The notes: generated by a model not told the origin, from the sequence alone. Positions 27,201-35,667 are shown, counted from the first letter of the stretch. The stretch: 64,000 nucleotides of DNA from Caldilineaceae bacterium bin5 (GCA_002238445.1 MPML01000002.1:1-64000); one strand, 5' to 3'. Numbers and translations: made by a program.

Positions 27201-28936
27201 TGGTTCAGTTCCTTGACGTGACGGAAGCAGGGGTCGTGCCGATTGGTCAGCCGCACGTCATTGGCTACCTGGCGGCAGGCTCGAGTGCCACAGTGCCTAT
27301 CATATATGACACTCTGGACAGACCGGGCGACCGCCGCATCCGCGTCGTGGTCGATCCGAACAACTTCATCCGCGAAAGCAGTAAAGAAGACAATCAGACG
27401 GTGGTTACCTTGCCTGTGCAGGCCGCAATGGCGCCGAACCTGGCGATGCTGTCGGGCAACATCAAGTTTGTTCCACAGTCACCTGAAATTCACGATGTGG
27501 TGACTGTCTCGGCCACGGTGCTCAACAACGGCACCGAAACGGCCCATGATGTGATCGTGCAGGTACTGGACGTAACCGGCGGCGGGTCGGTACCGGTCGG
27601 CACGGAACAGCTGCTGGATGCAGTTCCGGCTGGCGGCGGAGGTACGGTTGAAGTTTCCTTTACGGATACCGGTGAGACTGGAAGCCGCCAGATTCGGGTG
27701 GTCGTCGATCCCAACAATGTAATTGCCGAAATGAATGAGCGGGACAACCAGGCAACGCGGGGCATCTTTATCTCGCCGCCGCAGCTGGCCGACATAGACT
27801 TTGGCGAAGACGATGTTGAATTCGATCCTGAAGAACCGGTCGAAGGGAGTGAGACGACAATATCGGCGAAGATAACAAACCGCGGCAACGCTAACGCCAG
27901 AGGTTTCGTAGTACGCTTCATGGACGTTACCGAACGCGTTCCCAGACCGATAGGCGGTCCGCAGCGAGTCGACCAGCTGGGCGCGAATGACAGTACGACC
28001 GTTTCCGTAACCTACGACACCGCAGGCAAGGCCGGAGAACGCAAGATCCGTGTGGTAGCCGATTCGGAAGATGCGGTCGAAGAGCTGGACGAAGAGAACA
28101 ACAGGGTTGAAAAGATTCTGAGGGTACGCACCGCTTCCCAAGCGTCCGATGAGGCGCCGAACCTGACGATCCTGCCTTCAAACATTCGCTTCTTCCCGGC
28201 CGTACCCGCACCCGGGGACCCGGTCACGATTACGGCGGTTGTTCGCAACCAGGGACAGACGGCCGCGGCTAATGTGTTGGTCAGGTTTGAAGACGCCACC
28301 GAAGACGAAACAGTCGAAATTGGCGAGTTCACAATATCGGAGCCGATTCAGCCGGGTGCGCGTGAGCTTGCGGTGATGACCTTCGATACGGACGACCTCG
28401 ATGGAAATCGCATCATTCGAGTGACCGCCGACCCCAACGACGCAATCAGCGAGACCGACGAGGACGACAACTTCGCCGAGCGCACACTCCGCTTCAGTTC
28501 GGGGGCGCAAGGGAATTCGGAAGGGTCGGAAACGGACGGTGTGGCGTCAGCATCTGCCACCGAAAGCGACGTGGGGGGCCCCAACCTTGCGCTGAACGCC
28601 CAGGAAGTCGTGGTAAACGTGGCGCGGGCCGGTGAAGGCGACCTGGTAGTTGTCGCCGCAACGGTGCGCAACGAGGGCAGCAGTGACGTGGGTGGCTTTA
28701 GCGTCCACGTCCTGGATGAGTCCGACAATCTCAACCCGCTCGGTTCGCCGCAGACGGTAGAGCGCCTGGCCGCGGGTGAGGAGGTCACCGTGCGCACGAC
28801 TTTCCGGGCAGCGGAGGGTCTGGGCGTGCGGACGCTGCAGATTGTCGTAGATCCGACGAATCTAGTATCGGAAAGCACTGAGGTGGACAACCGGGTCAGC
28901 GTTCTGGTAGGCGCCCTGGACCAGGCCGACGGATAG
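21248..28936 (+). CDS. Giant secreted subtilisin-like protease with CARDB repeats
   Basis: A 2562-residue exported protein. In order: signal peptide (about 1-24), an I9-like propeptide (EYVPGQVLIRFKK to AFAEPNYLL), an S8 catalytic domain, a fibronectin type III domain (about 485-595), a MAM or immune-inhibitor-A-like jelly-roll domain (about 596-755), then about 15 tandem CARDB domains of roughly 117 residues to the end. Each repeat starts near P-N-L and ends with a D-N motif. The triad is complete: Asp in VIDTGIH near 192, His in GHGTHVAG near 255, Ser in GTSMSAPY near 422, with oxyanion Asn in CSAGNS. There is no C-terminal anchor or sorting signal. GGAG precedes ATG 21248; an upstream ATG at 21212 in the same frame lacks one. 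Probably degrades or binds extracellular polymers. Confidence 0.92.
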   Translation: MKRIFLVGLFLVLCLAAGLFLSGERLATILDSNFGSGEMSLSSNGEDGVKMAFLQEEEVAEYVPGQVLIRFKKTVTREQISDFYAEYGLSEKDNLDNNLLDADQGLRLAGVSVDVDENLIEVLEGDERVAFAEPNYLLQINETPPSDPLFENLWGLHNTGQTGGTADADIDALEAWEIGTGSEDVVIAVIDTGIHIEHEDFQASLWTNPKECPGGVGKCVENGVDDDGNGYVDDFHGINAINNSGRLLDDYGHGTHVAGIAAAAGDNRKGVVGVSWNAKILGCKFITAFGSGTTSNAVKCFNYIHDLRNKQKINILVTNSSWGGGSPSQALREAMGRVDSPLHICSAGNSNSNRKLYPAAYDLDNIISVAATDHDDIYAGFSSWGEDWVDLAAPGVNILSTIPDGRCPMCLPSGYGATSGTSMSAPYVTGAAALIWSEFEGLNNEQVKQRILSGVDPLPPQSKKTLTNGRLNLFNSMEKDSTPPATVTDLSPSGILLTKILLSWTATGDDGFTGQSTAYDVRYDTAPISNATWDSAQRVETVPIPGASGTRETLEVKGLEPDTTYYFALRVADNVGNVSDLSNIVIARTSAGTIVFEDDMESGAGKWTIEDADDSLWHLSSLRFNSPETSWYYGRERQRDYDTGKENEGRITTGVIDIAGADDALLTFYEWSELQSNIRYDRTRVQISTDGTTWRTVFESHGTEGRWARRDVDLSEAVKESGSIQVRFWIDTVDERFNDNEGWYIDDVQVLTAKLQLPGERQLLPNLFAQSINIGFNPAEPYAGETTTIHGTVLNNGNADARAVTVQFVDVTDEDAAVPIGLPQTIAEIPVGGSGVVQVQYDTEDKGGERTVRMVIDPNNFVSERNEADNAASRILDVAEAPAPNLYVDADNIGFDPASPQLGAQVTILATIVNNGTADATSVVIQFREGRTTPVASNQVIDSIPAGSSAVASVTYDSGSTSGDPSFTVTADPDNFITELDETDNTARKTLALQADAEPNLELSSDNIGIAPSNPVQGDEVTIYATILNAGNSEVQDVQVQFLDANRSPAAPIAALQVIPAIAPGSSGVASIRFDTSNRSGDQKIQVQVDPHNLIAESSESDNSATATLSVEHGPAPNLVVVAENIGFSATEVAAGTPVTIYATILNRGSARAENVNVQFVDVTSNNVRPVGEQQVIEVIEPGTSAVAVAQYKAAGGQGSRTVQVVADPGNFIREVSEEDNEASASLNVGSAPAPNLFIHSNNIAIFPDQPVSGEEVTLRAVVGNNGSAPAEHVSVQFFDISSGEARLLGSEQTIPEIGVGSSGTAAVTITESISADRPIGNRKIQVLVDANNRIRESNEEDNTASRLLTLQPEPMPNLVVLAENIGFSPANPRVGETVTILAVVRNDGDVVARNVVVQFEDVSAGRPTPIGQAQELDRIAVGGSGVVTVKFTIPDAAGTYKVRVVADPGNFIDETDEIDNRGTRSLEVGTAPMPNLVAISDNIGFNPPATSAGTDVIVSLTVVNNGAAAAENVQVHFTDVTGGRLSPIGDIQTLPSVAAGDSAIASVILKTAGRAGERRIRASVDSLSIIPESDETDNSASKTLVITAGASPNLSVHAANISFTPTHPNSGDEIRVRAVVVNQGGEDVGEVDVQFLDVTDDEAVPIGQGQLIASIPAGSSGIVESVLDSRGIAGERKIRVVADRRNLISESDETDNQAEAAVTINPPVIPNLVIDSSNVGFHPSRPVDGDQVTINATVLNEGGGDASEVIVQFVEGSGQGVPIGEPQVIDRIPAGSSGVAQVIYDTAGKDSPTIQVIVDPNNYITETKETDNRASAALRMASQPLPNLAIKSSNVATTPKSPREGQKIILTAVIVNHGSAAARDVDVQFMDATERPPVPVGAAQSISLIPPGGSAAVGVVYDTTDREGSRRLQVTADPGNYIEESSESDNTASKSVAVLERAAPNLIVQPRNVGFNPASPTEGDRVLVRAIVLNDGAEDAADVVVQFLDVTEAGVVPIGQPHVIGYLAAGSSATVPIIYDTLDRPGDRRIRVVVDPNNFIRESSKEDNQTVVTLPVQAAMAPNLAMLSGNIKFVPQSPEIHDVVTVSATVLNNGTETAHDVIVQVLDVTGGGSVPVGTEQLLDAVPAGGGGTVEVSFTDTGETGSRQIRVVVDPNNVIAEMNERDNQATRGIFISPPQLADIDFGEDDVEFDPEEPVEGSETTISAKITNRGNANARGFVVRFMDVTERVPRPIGGPQRVDQLGANDSTTVSVTYDTAGKAGERKIRVVADSEDAVEELDEENNRVEKILRVRTASQASDEAPNLTILPSNIRFFPAVPAPGDPVTITAVVRNQGQTAAANVLVRFEDATEDETVEIGEFTISEPIQPGARELAVMTFDTDDLDGNRIIRVTADPNDAISETDEDDNFAERTLRFSSGAQGNSEGSETDGVASASATESDVGGPNLALNAQEVVVNVARAGEGDLVVVAATVRNEGSSDVGGFSVHVLDESDNLNPLGSPQTVERLAAGEEVTVRTTFRAAEGLGVRTLQIVVDPTNLVSESTEVDNRVSVLVGALDQADG

Positions 28937-28960
28937 AGTAGGCCAGCTGATATTGCATTA

Positions 28961-29003
28961 CAACGCCCCTCTGCGCTGTTCTTACACTCGCGGAGGGGCG
29001 TTG
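28961..29003 (+). terminator. Hairpin terminator after the giant protease gene
   Basis: CAACGCCCCTC (28961-28971) and GAGGGGCGTTG (28993-29003) form a perfect 11-bp stem with a 21-base loop, 25 bases past the stop codon. It has no U-tract, so termination may be Rho-assisted or the hairpin may protect the 3' end. Confidence 0.6.
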
Positions 29004-29107
29004 CGTGTTCAGGATTGTAGACGTACCGTATCTACTCAGCCGCAACTGATTCGCATATCTGAACGAGGGGAGAAAAGGTGTTTTTCTCCCCTCATTGTTG
29101 TATTTTT

Positions 29108-29314
29108 GGGCGGTCGGGCCTTCCGCCCTCCCTTGTGCAGGGGCTGCGCCCCCCCAACCCCCCCCTACAAAACCACGCCTCGCCGACCGTGTGCCTTCTT
29201 CGCAACGTGTCGGCTGGCGAGCATGGCGGCGGCTGTACACCAGTTGCGTCACCAAGAACCTGAATGGTTCCAAGGATGACTGGCTGGTCAAGTACTGTGG
29301 CTTAGTAGTTACGA
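29108..29314 (+). repeat. Dispersed hairpin repeat, copy 4, most complete
   Basis: Contains the whole element: GGGCGGTCGG, two GC hairpins, the C-rich tract, CCGACCGTGTGC, CTGTCGGCTGGCGAGC, GTTGCGTCACCAAGAACC and CTTAGTAGTTACGA. CGGTCGG at the left and CCGACCG in the middle are inverted, so the left 80 bases could fold as one large cruciform enclosing the two smaller hairpins. It fills most of the 412-base gap after the giant protease. Confidence 0.88.
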
Positions 29315-29348
29315 CGTACCGCTTAAGAGGGTGAGTCCCTGTCCGAGT

Positions 29349-30350
29349 TCAGAACAGGCTCAGCTGTCCTTGGGCCTGCACTTGCAAGTTCGTGTACGCT
29401 CTCTCGGCGCCCGGCAGGGGGATTTCGAAGAGAAGGTCGGCGCCGGGCGTGATCGTTTCCCCGAACATGGGATGTTCGACTACGTCCACAACTTCTCCAG
29501 CTTCGTCATAGAACGTAACGGCTACCACCACCGACGTCAGCGCAGTTTCGTGCCCGTTGTGAAGTCTGCCCACGACCGCAAGGCGTCCTCCCCGCTCCAC
29601 AAGGGTAACTGCCGACACTTCCAACGCCCGAAATTCGGTGATGCTGAATTCATCAGAGAATACGCTCAACTCGTAGCTCTGCACTTCGGCGGGATCGACG
29701 TCCGCGATCATGCGAAACGGAGCAGAACTTTCAGCCTCCAGCTTGCCAAAGACCGCCAGGGCCTCGGCGACGGCGATCGATGCGCCGCTGCTACTAAAGA
29801 ATTCAGCATGAACGCGGGCGCCAAACACTTCAAAAGCCCCGCCATTCACGAGTTCACCAACCAGTACCAGTTGTGAGTCAGAAGCGTAACTGGTATGACT
29901 TCGGACAAAGACGGCTGCCGGAACCGGTGTATGTGTGCGCGTGGCTGTGGCCGTCAGCGTCGGTGTGAGCGTCGGCTGCGGAGGCGAATCTGTGGCGCTT
30001 GCCGTCGGCGTGGCTGTCGGCCGGGGCGGTTCAGCGGTGATCGTTACGGCTTCGGTTGGCGTTGATGTTGGCGTCGGAACTGCTGTCTCGGTGGACGTCG
30101 ATGTCGGCAGTGGAACCGCCGTCTCTGTGGGCGTCGCTAAAGGCGTAACCGTAGGCTGGGCCGTAGCGGTGGCTTCTTCGGCGGCTTGCGCGGGAGCGGC
30201 GGTTTCGGAGGGCGTGTCCGCGACTGGATCTTGCTCTTCGGCGCTGGAGATATCGGTATCCGGCGGCAGGGCGTCACCGCCTGCGGGACCGCCGCAGGAA
30301 ATGACAAACAGGAGTAATACTGTGGCGGCAAGGAGCGAGACTCGTGGCAT
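29349..30350 (-). CDS. Lipoprotein with Thr/Pro linker and FxLYD-like domains
   Basis: A 333-residue envelope protein. The signal peptide ends in the lipobox-like VISC (Cys near residue 19). Residues about 45-145 are a low-complexity Thr/Pro/Ala linker of the type that lifts a domain off the membrane surface. The C-terminal 190 residues read as one or two small beta-sandwich units (LVLVGELVNGG and LAVVGRLHNGHE), like FxLYD domains. The GTG at 30365 could start the same frame, but ATG 30350 places the basic n-region correctly. Function unknown. It lies downstream of the ABC transporter genes, in the same direction. Confidence 0.7.
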   Translation of the reverse strand: MPRVSLLAATVLLLFVISCGGPAGGDALPPDTDISSAEEQDPVADTPSETAAPAQAAEEATATAQPTVTPLATPTETAVPLPTSTSTETAVPTPTSTPTEAVTITAEPPRPTATPTASATDSPPQPTLTPTLTATATRTHTPVPAAVFVRSHTSYASDSQLVLVGELVNGGAFEVFGARVHAEFFSSSGASIAVAEALAVFGKLEAESSAPFRMIADVDPAEVQSYELSVFSDEFSITEFRALEVSAVTLVERGGRLAVVGRLHNGHETALTSVVVAVTFYDEAGEVVDVVEHPMFGETITPGADLLFEIPLPGAERAYTNLQVQAQGQLSLF

Positions 30351-30424
30351 GGTAGTTGAATGCACTCTCGCTTCGCTATTTGCGGGCAGATTGCCCGATA
30401 TCAGTTCACGTTACTGGGAACAGT

Positions 30425-31327
30425 TTACCCCTTTAAGCCGGAGGTTACAACGCCGCTGACGAAGTGGCGCTGAAGCACAAGGTAGATGAGCAGCACTGGC
30501 AACATGGTCATGGTACCGAGAGACAGGAACCAGTGAATCTGGTATTGCCGCAGGCCGCCGCCGTGGCGGAATTCGGCCAGCGTCCGTTTGAAGGTCAGCA
30601 TGCCGCGCGCCAGGGTCCAGGTGTTATCGTCGGTCAGGTAAATCAGCGGCCCCCAGAGATCGTTCCAGGAATGGAGGAAGAGGAAGATCGAGGCCGCGGC
30701 CAGCGCCGGGCCGATATTGGGCAGGATCACGTGGCGGTAGATGCCGACCGGGGAACAGCCATCAATCTTGGCAGCGTCATCCAGTTCGGTGGGGATCGTC
30801 ATAATATACTGGCGCAGCAGGAAGATGTAGAATGCGCCGCCGCCCATCCACATAGGAACGATAAGCGGCAGGTAGGTGTTGAGCCATCCCAGTCGGTGGA
30901 AGAGCAGGAAAGTTGGAATAGCCGTGACCTGCATTGGGACCATCATCGTGCCCAGCACAATGAAGAAGAGGAAGTTTCGGCCGACGAAACGAAGGCGGGC
31001 AAACCCGTAGGCAACCATGGAGGCGGAAAGCAGCCCTCCGAACATGGTGGCCACGGTGATGACGAGAGTGTTAAAGAGGAAGCGGGTGAAGGCCAGGGCG
31101 GTCCAGGCTTCGATGAAGTTCTGCCACTGCCATGGCTGCGGCGGCAGCAGATTGATGACGGTTTCTTCGAGCAGCATTTCCTTTGTCTTCAATGCGCCCG
31201 AGAACATCCAGAGCAGCGGGAAGATCATGATGATGCCAATCGCGATGGCGATCAGATAGTTCAGGGCCAGTCGTGGCACACGGCTGTATATCCAGGGATT
31301 GCTTGCCGGTCTGATTTCCGTTGCCAT
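30425..31327 (-). CDS. Carbohydrate ABC transporter permease, MalG type
   Basis: A 300-residue inner-membrane permease with about six transmembrane helices. The cytoplasmic EAA-type loop that docks the ATPase reads DDAAKIDGCSPVGIYRHVIL near 190-210. AGGAGG lies just before the ATG, and the stop codon of the upstream permease gene abuts it (TAA-ATG), so the two are translationally coupled. It pairs with the MalF-type gene at 31328. Members of this group import oligosaccharides or polyols, but the substrate cannot be named. Confidence 0.9.
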   Translation of the reverse strand: MATEIRPASNPWIYSRVPRLALNYLIAIAIGIIMIFPLLWMFSGALKTKEMLLEETVINLLPPQPWQWQNFIEAWTALAFTRFLFNTLVITVATMFGGLLSASMVAYGFARLRFVGRNFLFFIVLGTMMVPMQVTAIPTFLLFHRLGWLNTYLPLIVPMWMGGGAFYIFLLRQYIMTIPTELDDAAKIDGCSPVGIYRHVILPNIGPALAAASIFLFLHSWNDLWGPLIYLTDDNTWTLARGMLTFKRTLAEFRHGGGLRQYQIHWFLSLGTMTMLPVLLIYLVLQRHFVSGVVTSGLKG

Positions 31328-32281
31328 TTATGCCTCCTGCGACTCGTAATGAACCCAACGCCGAGCCAGCCAGAACTGTAGTAGGGTCAAGCCCATGATA
31401 ATCAGGAAGAGAAGCCAGGCCAGCACGCTGGCGTATCCGAACCGCCTCTCGGTGAATGCAACGATATAGAGATAGAGTACATAGAAGAGCGTGGAACGCG
31501 CCGGCCCCCCCTGGGTCAACATGAAGCCCTCGGTGAATACTTGCAGCGAGCCGATCATGCCGACGATCATCAGGAAGAAGATAGTGGGTGACAGAAGCGG
31601 CAAAGTGATATGGCGGAAGAGAGCCAGGCCGCTGGCGCCGTCGACCTTGGCAGCCTCGTGAAGATCGTCGGGGATGCTCTGTAAGCCGGCGAGCATGATC
31701 ACCATATAGTGCCCGACGCCGTATAAACGCATGATGATATAGGAGGGCAGGGCCCACTCGATGGAAGTCAGCCAGTCGACGCGATCGAAGTCGAATATGC
31801 GCAGGATTTGGTTGAACATCCCGTAGTCCTTCTCGAACATCGCGGCCCAGACGAAGGTCATGGCGACACCGCTGACCGCGGCCGGCAGGTAGAAGAGGCC
31901 GCGGAAGAAGGTGTGTCCTTTGAAGCGCTGGTTGAGAAGAAGCGCCATCGCCAGTGAGATGATGATTGCCAGTGAGACCGTCCAGAAGGCAAATACCGCG
32001 CTGACGCGCAACGAGCCTATAAAGCGGATGTCAAATTTTATCAGTTCCTCGAAGTTCGCCAGACCTACATAGGTGATTTTCTTGAAGCCGGCGTACTCGG
32101 TAAACATCAGGCCAAGTGAAACCAGAAGAGGTCCTGCCAGGAAGAGCACGAACCCCAGGATCCAGGGTGAAATGAAAAAATAGCCATAGAGGTTTTCGCG
32201 CCACGCCTCCCCGCGCGGCAGCCGAAACCGGCTTGGGCGCATCTGTGGAAGCGCGGTGTTCACTTCGGATAGGTTTGCCAT
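31328..32281 (-). CDS. Carbohydrate ABC transporter permease, MalF type
   Basis: A 317-residue permease with about six transmembrane helices after a cytoplasmic N terminus (RPSRFRLPRGEAWRENLYGY). The EAA loop is HEAAKVDGASGLALFRHITL. It forms the second heterodimer half with the MalG-type protein at 30425. It starts 122 bases after the end of the first permease pair, a gap with no obvious promoter. Confidence 0.9.
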   Translation of the reverse strand: MANLSEVNTALPQMRPSRFRLPRGEAWRENLYGYFFISPWILGFVLFLAGPLLVSLGLMFTEYAGFKKITYVGLANFEELIKFDIRFIGSLRVSAVFAFWTVSLAIIISLAMALLLNQRFKGHTFFRGLFYLPAAVSGVAMTFVWAAMFEKDYGMFNQILRIFDFDRVDWLTSIEWALPSYIIMRLYGVGHYMVIMLAGLQSIPDDLHEAAKVDGASGLALFRHITLPLLSPTIFFLMIVGMIGSLQVFTEGFMLTQGGPARSTLFYVLYLYIVAFTERRFGYASVLAWLLFLIIMGLTLLQFWLARRWVHYESQEA

Positions 32282-32403
32282 TGATACAGTCTACTTTCCT
32301 TTGCAAGGCGCCGGGTGCTTTTGCCCGCTACTCAGTTCGGTGTGGAGCGCGACTCTTTCTCGGCGGCCGGACACTGCGGCCAGGAGAGGTCCTCTGGGAG
32401 CGA

Positions 32404-33270
32404 TCAGAACTTCAGGGCGCCCTCGGTAAGGCCGCGCTGGATGCGCCGGTGAAAAAGGATGTACATGAAGATTGGCGGCCAGGCCGCCAGCGAGAGGGCG
32501 GCTACTTGCAGGCTCCACAGGCTCACATACTTGCCTTCAAAGTGCATGATTCCCAGGGGGATCGTGCGCAGCGTATGCTTGTGCAGGTAGATGAGGGGCC
32601 AGAGAAAGTCGTTCCAGAAGAAGACAAAATAGAAGATGGTCATGGTGGCGATCGCCGGCATGGCCAGTGGGACCATGACGTGACGCAGGATCTGCAGCTC
32701 TCTGGCTCCGTCCACGCGGGCCGCGTCCTCCAGTTCAGGGGGAATCGACATGAAATAGGCGCGGATGAAGATGATGGCCAAGGAGGACCAGCTCATGTAG
32801 GTCAGGATGACGGCAAGCGGGCTATTGAGGAAAGCGATCGGCAGGTGCAGAGCAGCGGCCCAGGAATCCAGGATGGCCATCAATTTGAAGCCGGGGACCA
32901 TGAGCGCCTGGGTGGGAACGGCCATGCCGACAAGGAAGTAAATAAAGATTGCTCGATTGCCCTTGAAGTGATAGCGGGCCAGCCCGTAGGCGGCGGTGGT
33001 CGAAATGGTAATGATGCCGATGACAGAGACGACTGCGATCAGGATACTGTTGGCATAGAGGCGGGTGAAGTTCCCGGTCTGCCAGGCTTCGGCGATGTTT
33101 TCGAAAGAGATGCGGGTCGGCAGGCCAAAGGGGGAGAGCATGACCTCCTCGTTGGTCTTGAGTGAAGTGTAGGACATCCACGTCAAGGGATAGAGGATGC
33201 TGATAGCAGCAACGACTAAGAACAGGTAGAAGAGGAGTCTGACAGGCAGACTGAGTTCGCGAAAGACCAT
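32404..33270 (-). CDS. Carbohydrate ABC transporter permease, MalG type (second importer)
   Basis: A 288-residue permease. ATG 33270 (MVFRELSLPVRLLFYL) was preferred over 33315 because it follows GAGG and leaves a ten-base gap to the upstream permease, whereas 33315 would overlap it. The EAA loop is EDAARVDGARELQILRHVMV. About six transmembrane helices. It pairs with 33281-34219. The two MalG-type proteins in this cluster are clearly different in sequence, so this is not a simple recent duplication. Confidence 0.88.
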   Translation of the reverse strand: MVFRELSLPVRLLFYLFLVVAAISILYPLTWMSYTSLKTNEEVMLSPFGLPTRISFENIAEAWQTGNFTRLYANSILIAVVSVIGIITISTTAAYGLARYHFKGNRAIFIYFLVGMAVPTQALMVPGFKLMAILDSWAAALHLPIAFLNSPLAVILTYMSWSSLAIIFIRAYFMSIPPELEDAARVDGARELQILRHVMVPLAMPAIATMTIFYFVFFWNDFLWPLIYLHKHTLRTIPLGIMHFEGKYVSLWSLQVAALSLAAWPPIFMYILFHRRIQRGLTEGALKF

Positions 33271-33280
33271 TGCGGAATCC

Positions 33281-34219
33281 TCAGGTAGAAACGGCTCCCC
33301 TGCCGGCGCGGGCAAGGGTGAACTGAATGATGGACATGCCGATAATTATCAGGACAAGCACAAGCGCGATGGCGGTGGCGTATCCATGCTGTGTACGGGC
33401 GCCGCCAAGGCCAAGCTGGTAGATGTAGGTGACGACCGTCTCAGAGCTGTGGTAGGGCCCGCCGCCTGTCAGCGTGTAGACCAGATCAAAGACGCGCATG
33501 GCATCGATAGAGGTGATAACAGAGGCAACGACGAGCACTTCGCGCAGAAGGGGGACTGTAATCTTCGTGGTCAGTTGCCACGACGTGGCGCCGTCGAGGC
33601 GGGCGCTTTCCTGCAGTTCACGAGGTATGGCTTGCAGACCCGCAATCAGCAGGAACATGGTGAATCCAAAGTTGCGCCATATGTGGACTGCGATGACGAC
33701 GAAGACGTTGAGCGTAGTCGTGCCGAGCCAGCCGAATTTGGGCCCTTCCAGGCCAACTGCACGCAGCAGGATGTCGACAATTCCGATGGTCGGGTCGAGC
33801 AGAAAGTTGAAGAGGATCCCGATGACGACAAGCGAGATCACGAAGGGAACGAAAAAGATACTGCGGAACCACTTGGCAAACCTGGGTCCGGACTCCAAAA
33901 TGATGGCGAAGAAAAGGGCGACCCCGACCTGGAAGAGGAGGCAACAGACAACAAAGAGGAAACTGTTGCGGAACGCGCCCCAGAAGAACTCGTCACCGGC
34001 CATTTGAATGAAGTTTTCAAGACCGGTGAATCTGAGTGTGGAAAAGCTTATGCCTGTCCAATCGGTAAAGCCAATCACCACCGTGCCGATCAGCGGCAGG
34101 ATGAGGAAGACCGTGTAGAAGAAGAAGGCGGGCGCTATGAGGAACAGCGCGAAGCGTCCATCATAGCGACCCGTAAGCGGGCCCTTTCCTGACCCGCCCG
34201 TCAGCGTAGGGCGCCGCAT
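33281..34219 (-). CDS. Carbohydrate ABC transporter permease, MalF type (second importer)
   Basis: A 312-residue permease with about six transmembrane helices. The EAA loop is variant: QESARLDGATSWQLTTKITV. AAGGAG precedes the ATG. It follows the binding-protein gene at 34269 by 49 bases and so forms one importer with it and with 32404-33270. Confidence 0.9.
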   Translation of the reverse strand: MRRPTLTGGSGKGPLTGRYDGRFALFLIAPAFFFYTVFLILPLIGTVVIGFTDWTGISFSTLRFTGLENFIQMAGDEFFWGAFRNSFLFVVCCLLFQVGVALFFAIILESGPRFAKWFRSIFFVPFVISLVVIGILFNFLLDPTIGIVDILLRAVGLEGPKFGWLGTTTLNVFVVIAVHIWRNFGFTMFLLIAGLQAIPRELQESARLDGATSWQLTTKITVPLLREVLVVASVITSIDAMRVFDLVYTLTGGGPYHSSETVVTYIYQLGLGGARTQHGYATAIALVLVLIIIGMSIIQFTLARAGRGAVST

Positions 34220-34268
34220 TCCTACTCCTTATCGGGAACAGTTGAAGGCTGCTAGCCTTGCGCGAGCG

Positions 34269-35639
34269 CTACATGCGCGCTTCGCGCCACTCGAGTACGA
34301 GATTTTCGGCGCGTTCAGCGGCCTCGACTGGGGACAGGGCGCCGCTCAACACACCGCTGGAGCCGTGCCAGAGGATTTCCTGGCCTATGTTGTAGTCCAT
34401 GGCGCGCTCGATCATGATTGTCAGGGCCGGGGCGTTGTCCAGCAGGTCGATAAGCCGGGATGACTCCGGCCGCAGGTTTTCCATCGGCGACGTTAGCGGC
34501 ATCGGAGGCGCCTCGCCGGGCAGATGCTTGTACCAGATCCTGTGCGGATCCTCGGACTGCAGGTACCACTTGACGAAGACCTGGGCCTCTTCTGGATGCG
34601 CCGACTCCTTGGGCACGATCAGCGTGCGGGCGTTGAACGAGACTTCGTTGGCGTTGCTCTCGGCGATATCGTCGATGGCCGGCATGAGCATGAACTGGAG
34701 GTCGATTTGGGGAGTCTCCTGGGCAAACCATTCGCCCAGCAACCAGCCGCCGGTCTGGAAGAAGGCGCCGTCGCCGCGGAAGAGCTTGCCAAAGGCCGCC
34801 GGATAGTCGTCGGAGAGCACGCCCCGGGAGTAGTAGTCGTTGTCCAGGAGCTCTCTGATCAGTTCCCAGACCCTTACGCCGGCCGGGTCGGTGAATCGCA
34901 GGGGGGACTCATGGTTGGCATCGAGGCCGCGGAGGAAGAGATCGACCGAGCCTTTGACGCCAAAGGTCCTAATGTAGAGGTGCTGTGCCCAGTGGCCGCC
35001 GGGCCATGCGTTCTTGGCGCCAATCAGGACGGGTGTGACACCGGCATCCTGAAATGTTTGGCAGGCGTCGGTGAAGGCGCTCCAGGTGGTCAGAGTAGCA
35101 GGATCGACGCCGTGCTCTGCGAGGATGTCGGCATTGTAGTACATGAGGTTGGCGACGGTCATTGCCCAGGGCGCGCCCCAGTAGCGGCCCTGGTAGAGGA
35201 CCGAGTCGAGAGCATCGGGATAGATTGCGCCCTTGCTTTCCTCGACTACGTCGGTCAGGTCCAAGAGCTGGTCGGCCTCGATAAAGGCGGAAAGCGCGCC
35301 GGGTCCGGCATCGGTTTGAAGGAAATCGGGTACCGCGCCGCCGGCAAAGGCGGTCTTGGTGGCCTGCTCGTAGGCCAAGCCAGAAAAACCACTGTGGGTT
35401 ACATGGATGCCGGGGTTGGCGCTGTTGAAGCTTTCGACGATTTCGTCCATCGCGCCCAACCAGGGGACGGTTGCCATTTCGGTCCACATTTCAAGCTCGG
35501 CGACCATCTCGTCGGGCCCGTCCCCCGCCATGTCGCCGGAGTCGGCAGGCGCGGCAACCGGTGCACAGGCGGCCAGCAAACCGATCCCTGCGGCGCCAGT
35601 GGCACCTTTTAGAAAACTGCGTCTGCTCACGTTATTCAT
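34269..35639 (-). CDS. Extracellular sugar-binding lipoprotein of an ABC importer, Tat-exported
   Basis: A 456-residue solute-binding protein (family 1, MalE-like). It begins MNNVSRRSFLKGATG, a twin-arginine signal, and has a lipobox LLAAC near residues 21-25, so it should be folded before export and anchored by lipid. GAGGAG lies six bases before the ATG. The gene precedes a MalF/MalG pair and would deliver its ligand to it. The ligand is unknown. Confidence 0.88.
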   Translation of the reverse strand: MNNVSRRSFLKGATGAAGIGLLAACAPVAAPADSGDMAGDGPDEMVAELEMWTEMATVPWLGAMDEIVESFNSANPGIHVTHSGFSGLAYEQATKTAFAGGAVPDFLQTDAGPGALSAFIEADQLLDLTDVVEESKGAIYPDALDSVLYQGRYWGAPWAMTVANLMYYNADILAEHGVDPATLTTWSAFTDACQTFQDAGVTPVLIGAKNAWPGGHWAQHLYIRTFGVKGSVDLFLRGLDANHESPLRFTDPAGVRVWELIRELLDNDYYSRGVLSDDYPAAFGKLFRGDGAFFQTGGWLLGEWFAQETPQIDLQFMLMPAIDDIAESNANEVSFNARTLIVPKESAHPEEAQVFVKWYLQSEDPHRIWYKHLPGEAPPMPLTSPMENLRPESSRLIDLLDNAPALTIMIERAMDYNIGQEILWHGSSGVLSGALSPVEAAERAENLVLEWREARM

Positions 35640-35667
35640 CTCATTCTCCTCAGCGGTGGTGTGGTTT

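Noticed and set aside
28953..29279. Frames inside the dispersed repeats whose translations look alike (GRAFGPPLCRGCAP-type)
   Set aside because: The likeness comes from the DNA repeat itself; frames lack ribosome sites and differ in length between copies.
32233..33165. Open frame of 310 codons on the plus strand opposite the permease genes
   Set aside because: Charged, low-complexity antisense translation of a hydrophobic permease gene.
34524..35612. Open frame of 362 codons on the plus strand opposite the binding-protein gene
   Set aside because: Antisense shadow of a Tat-exported solute-binding protein with its own ribosome site.
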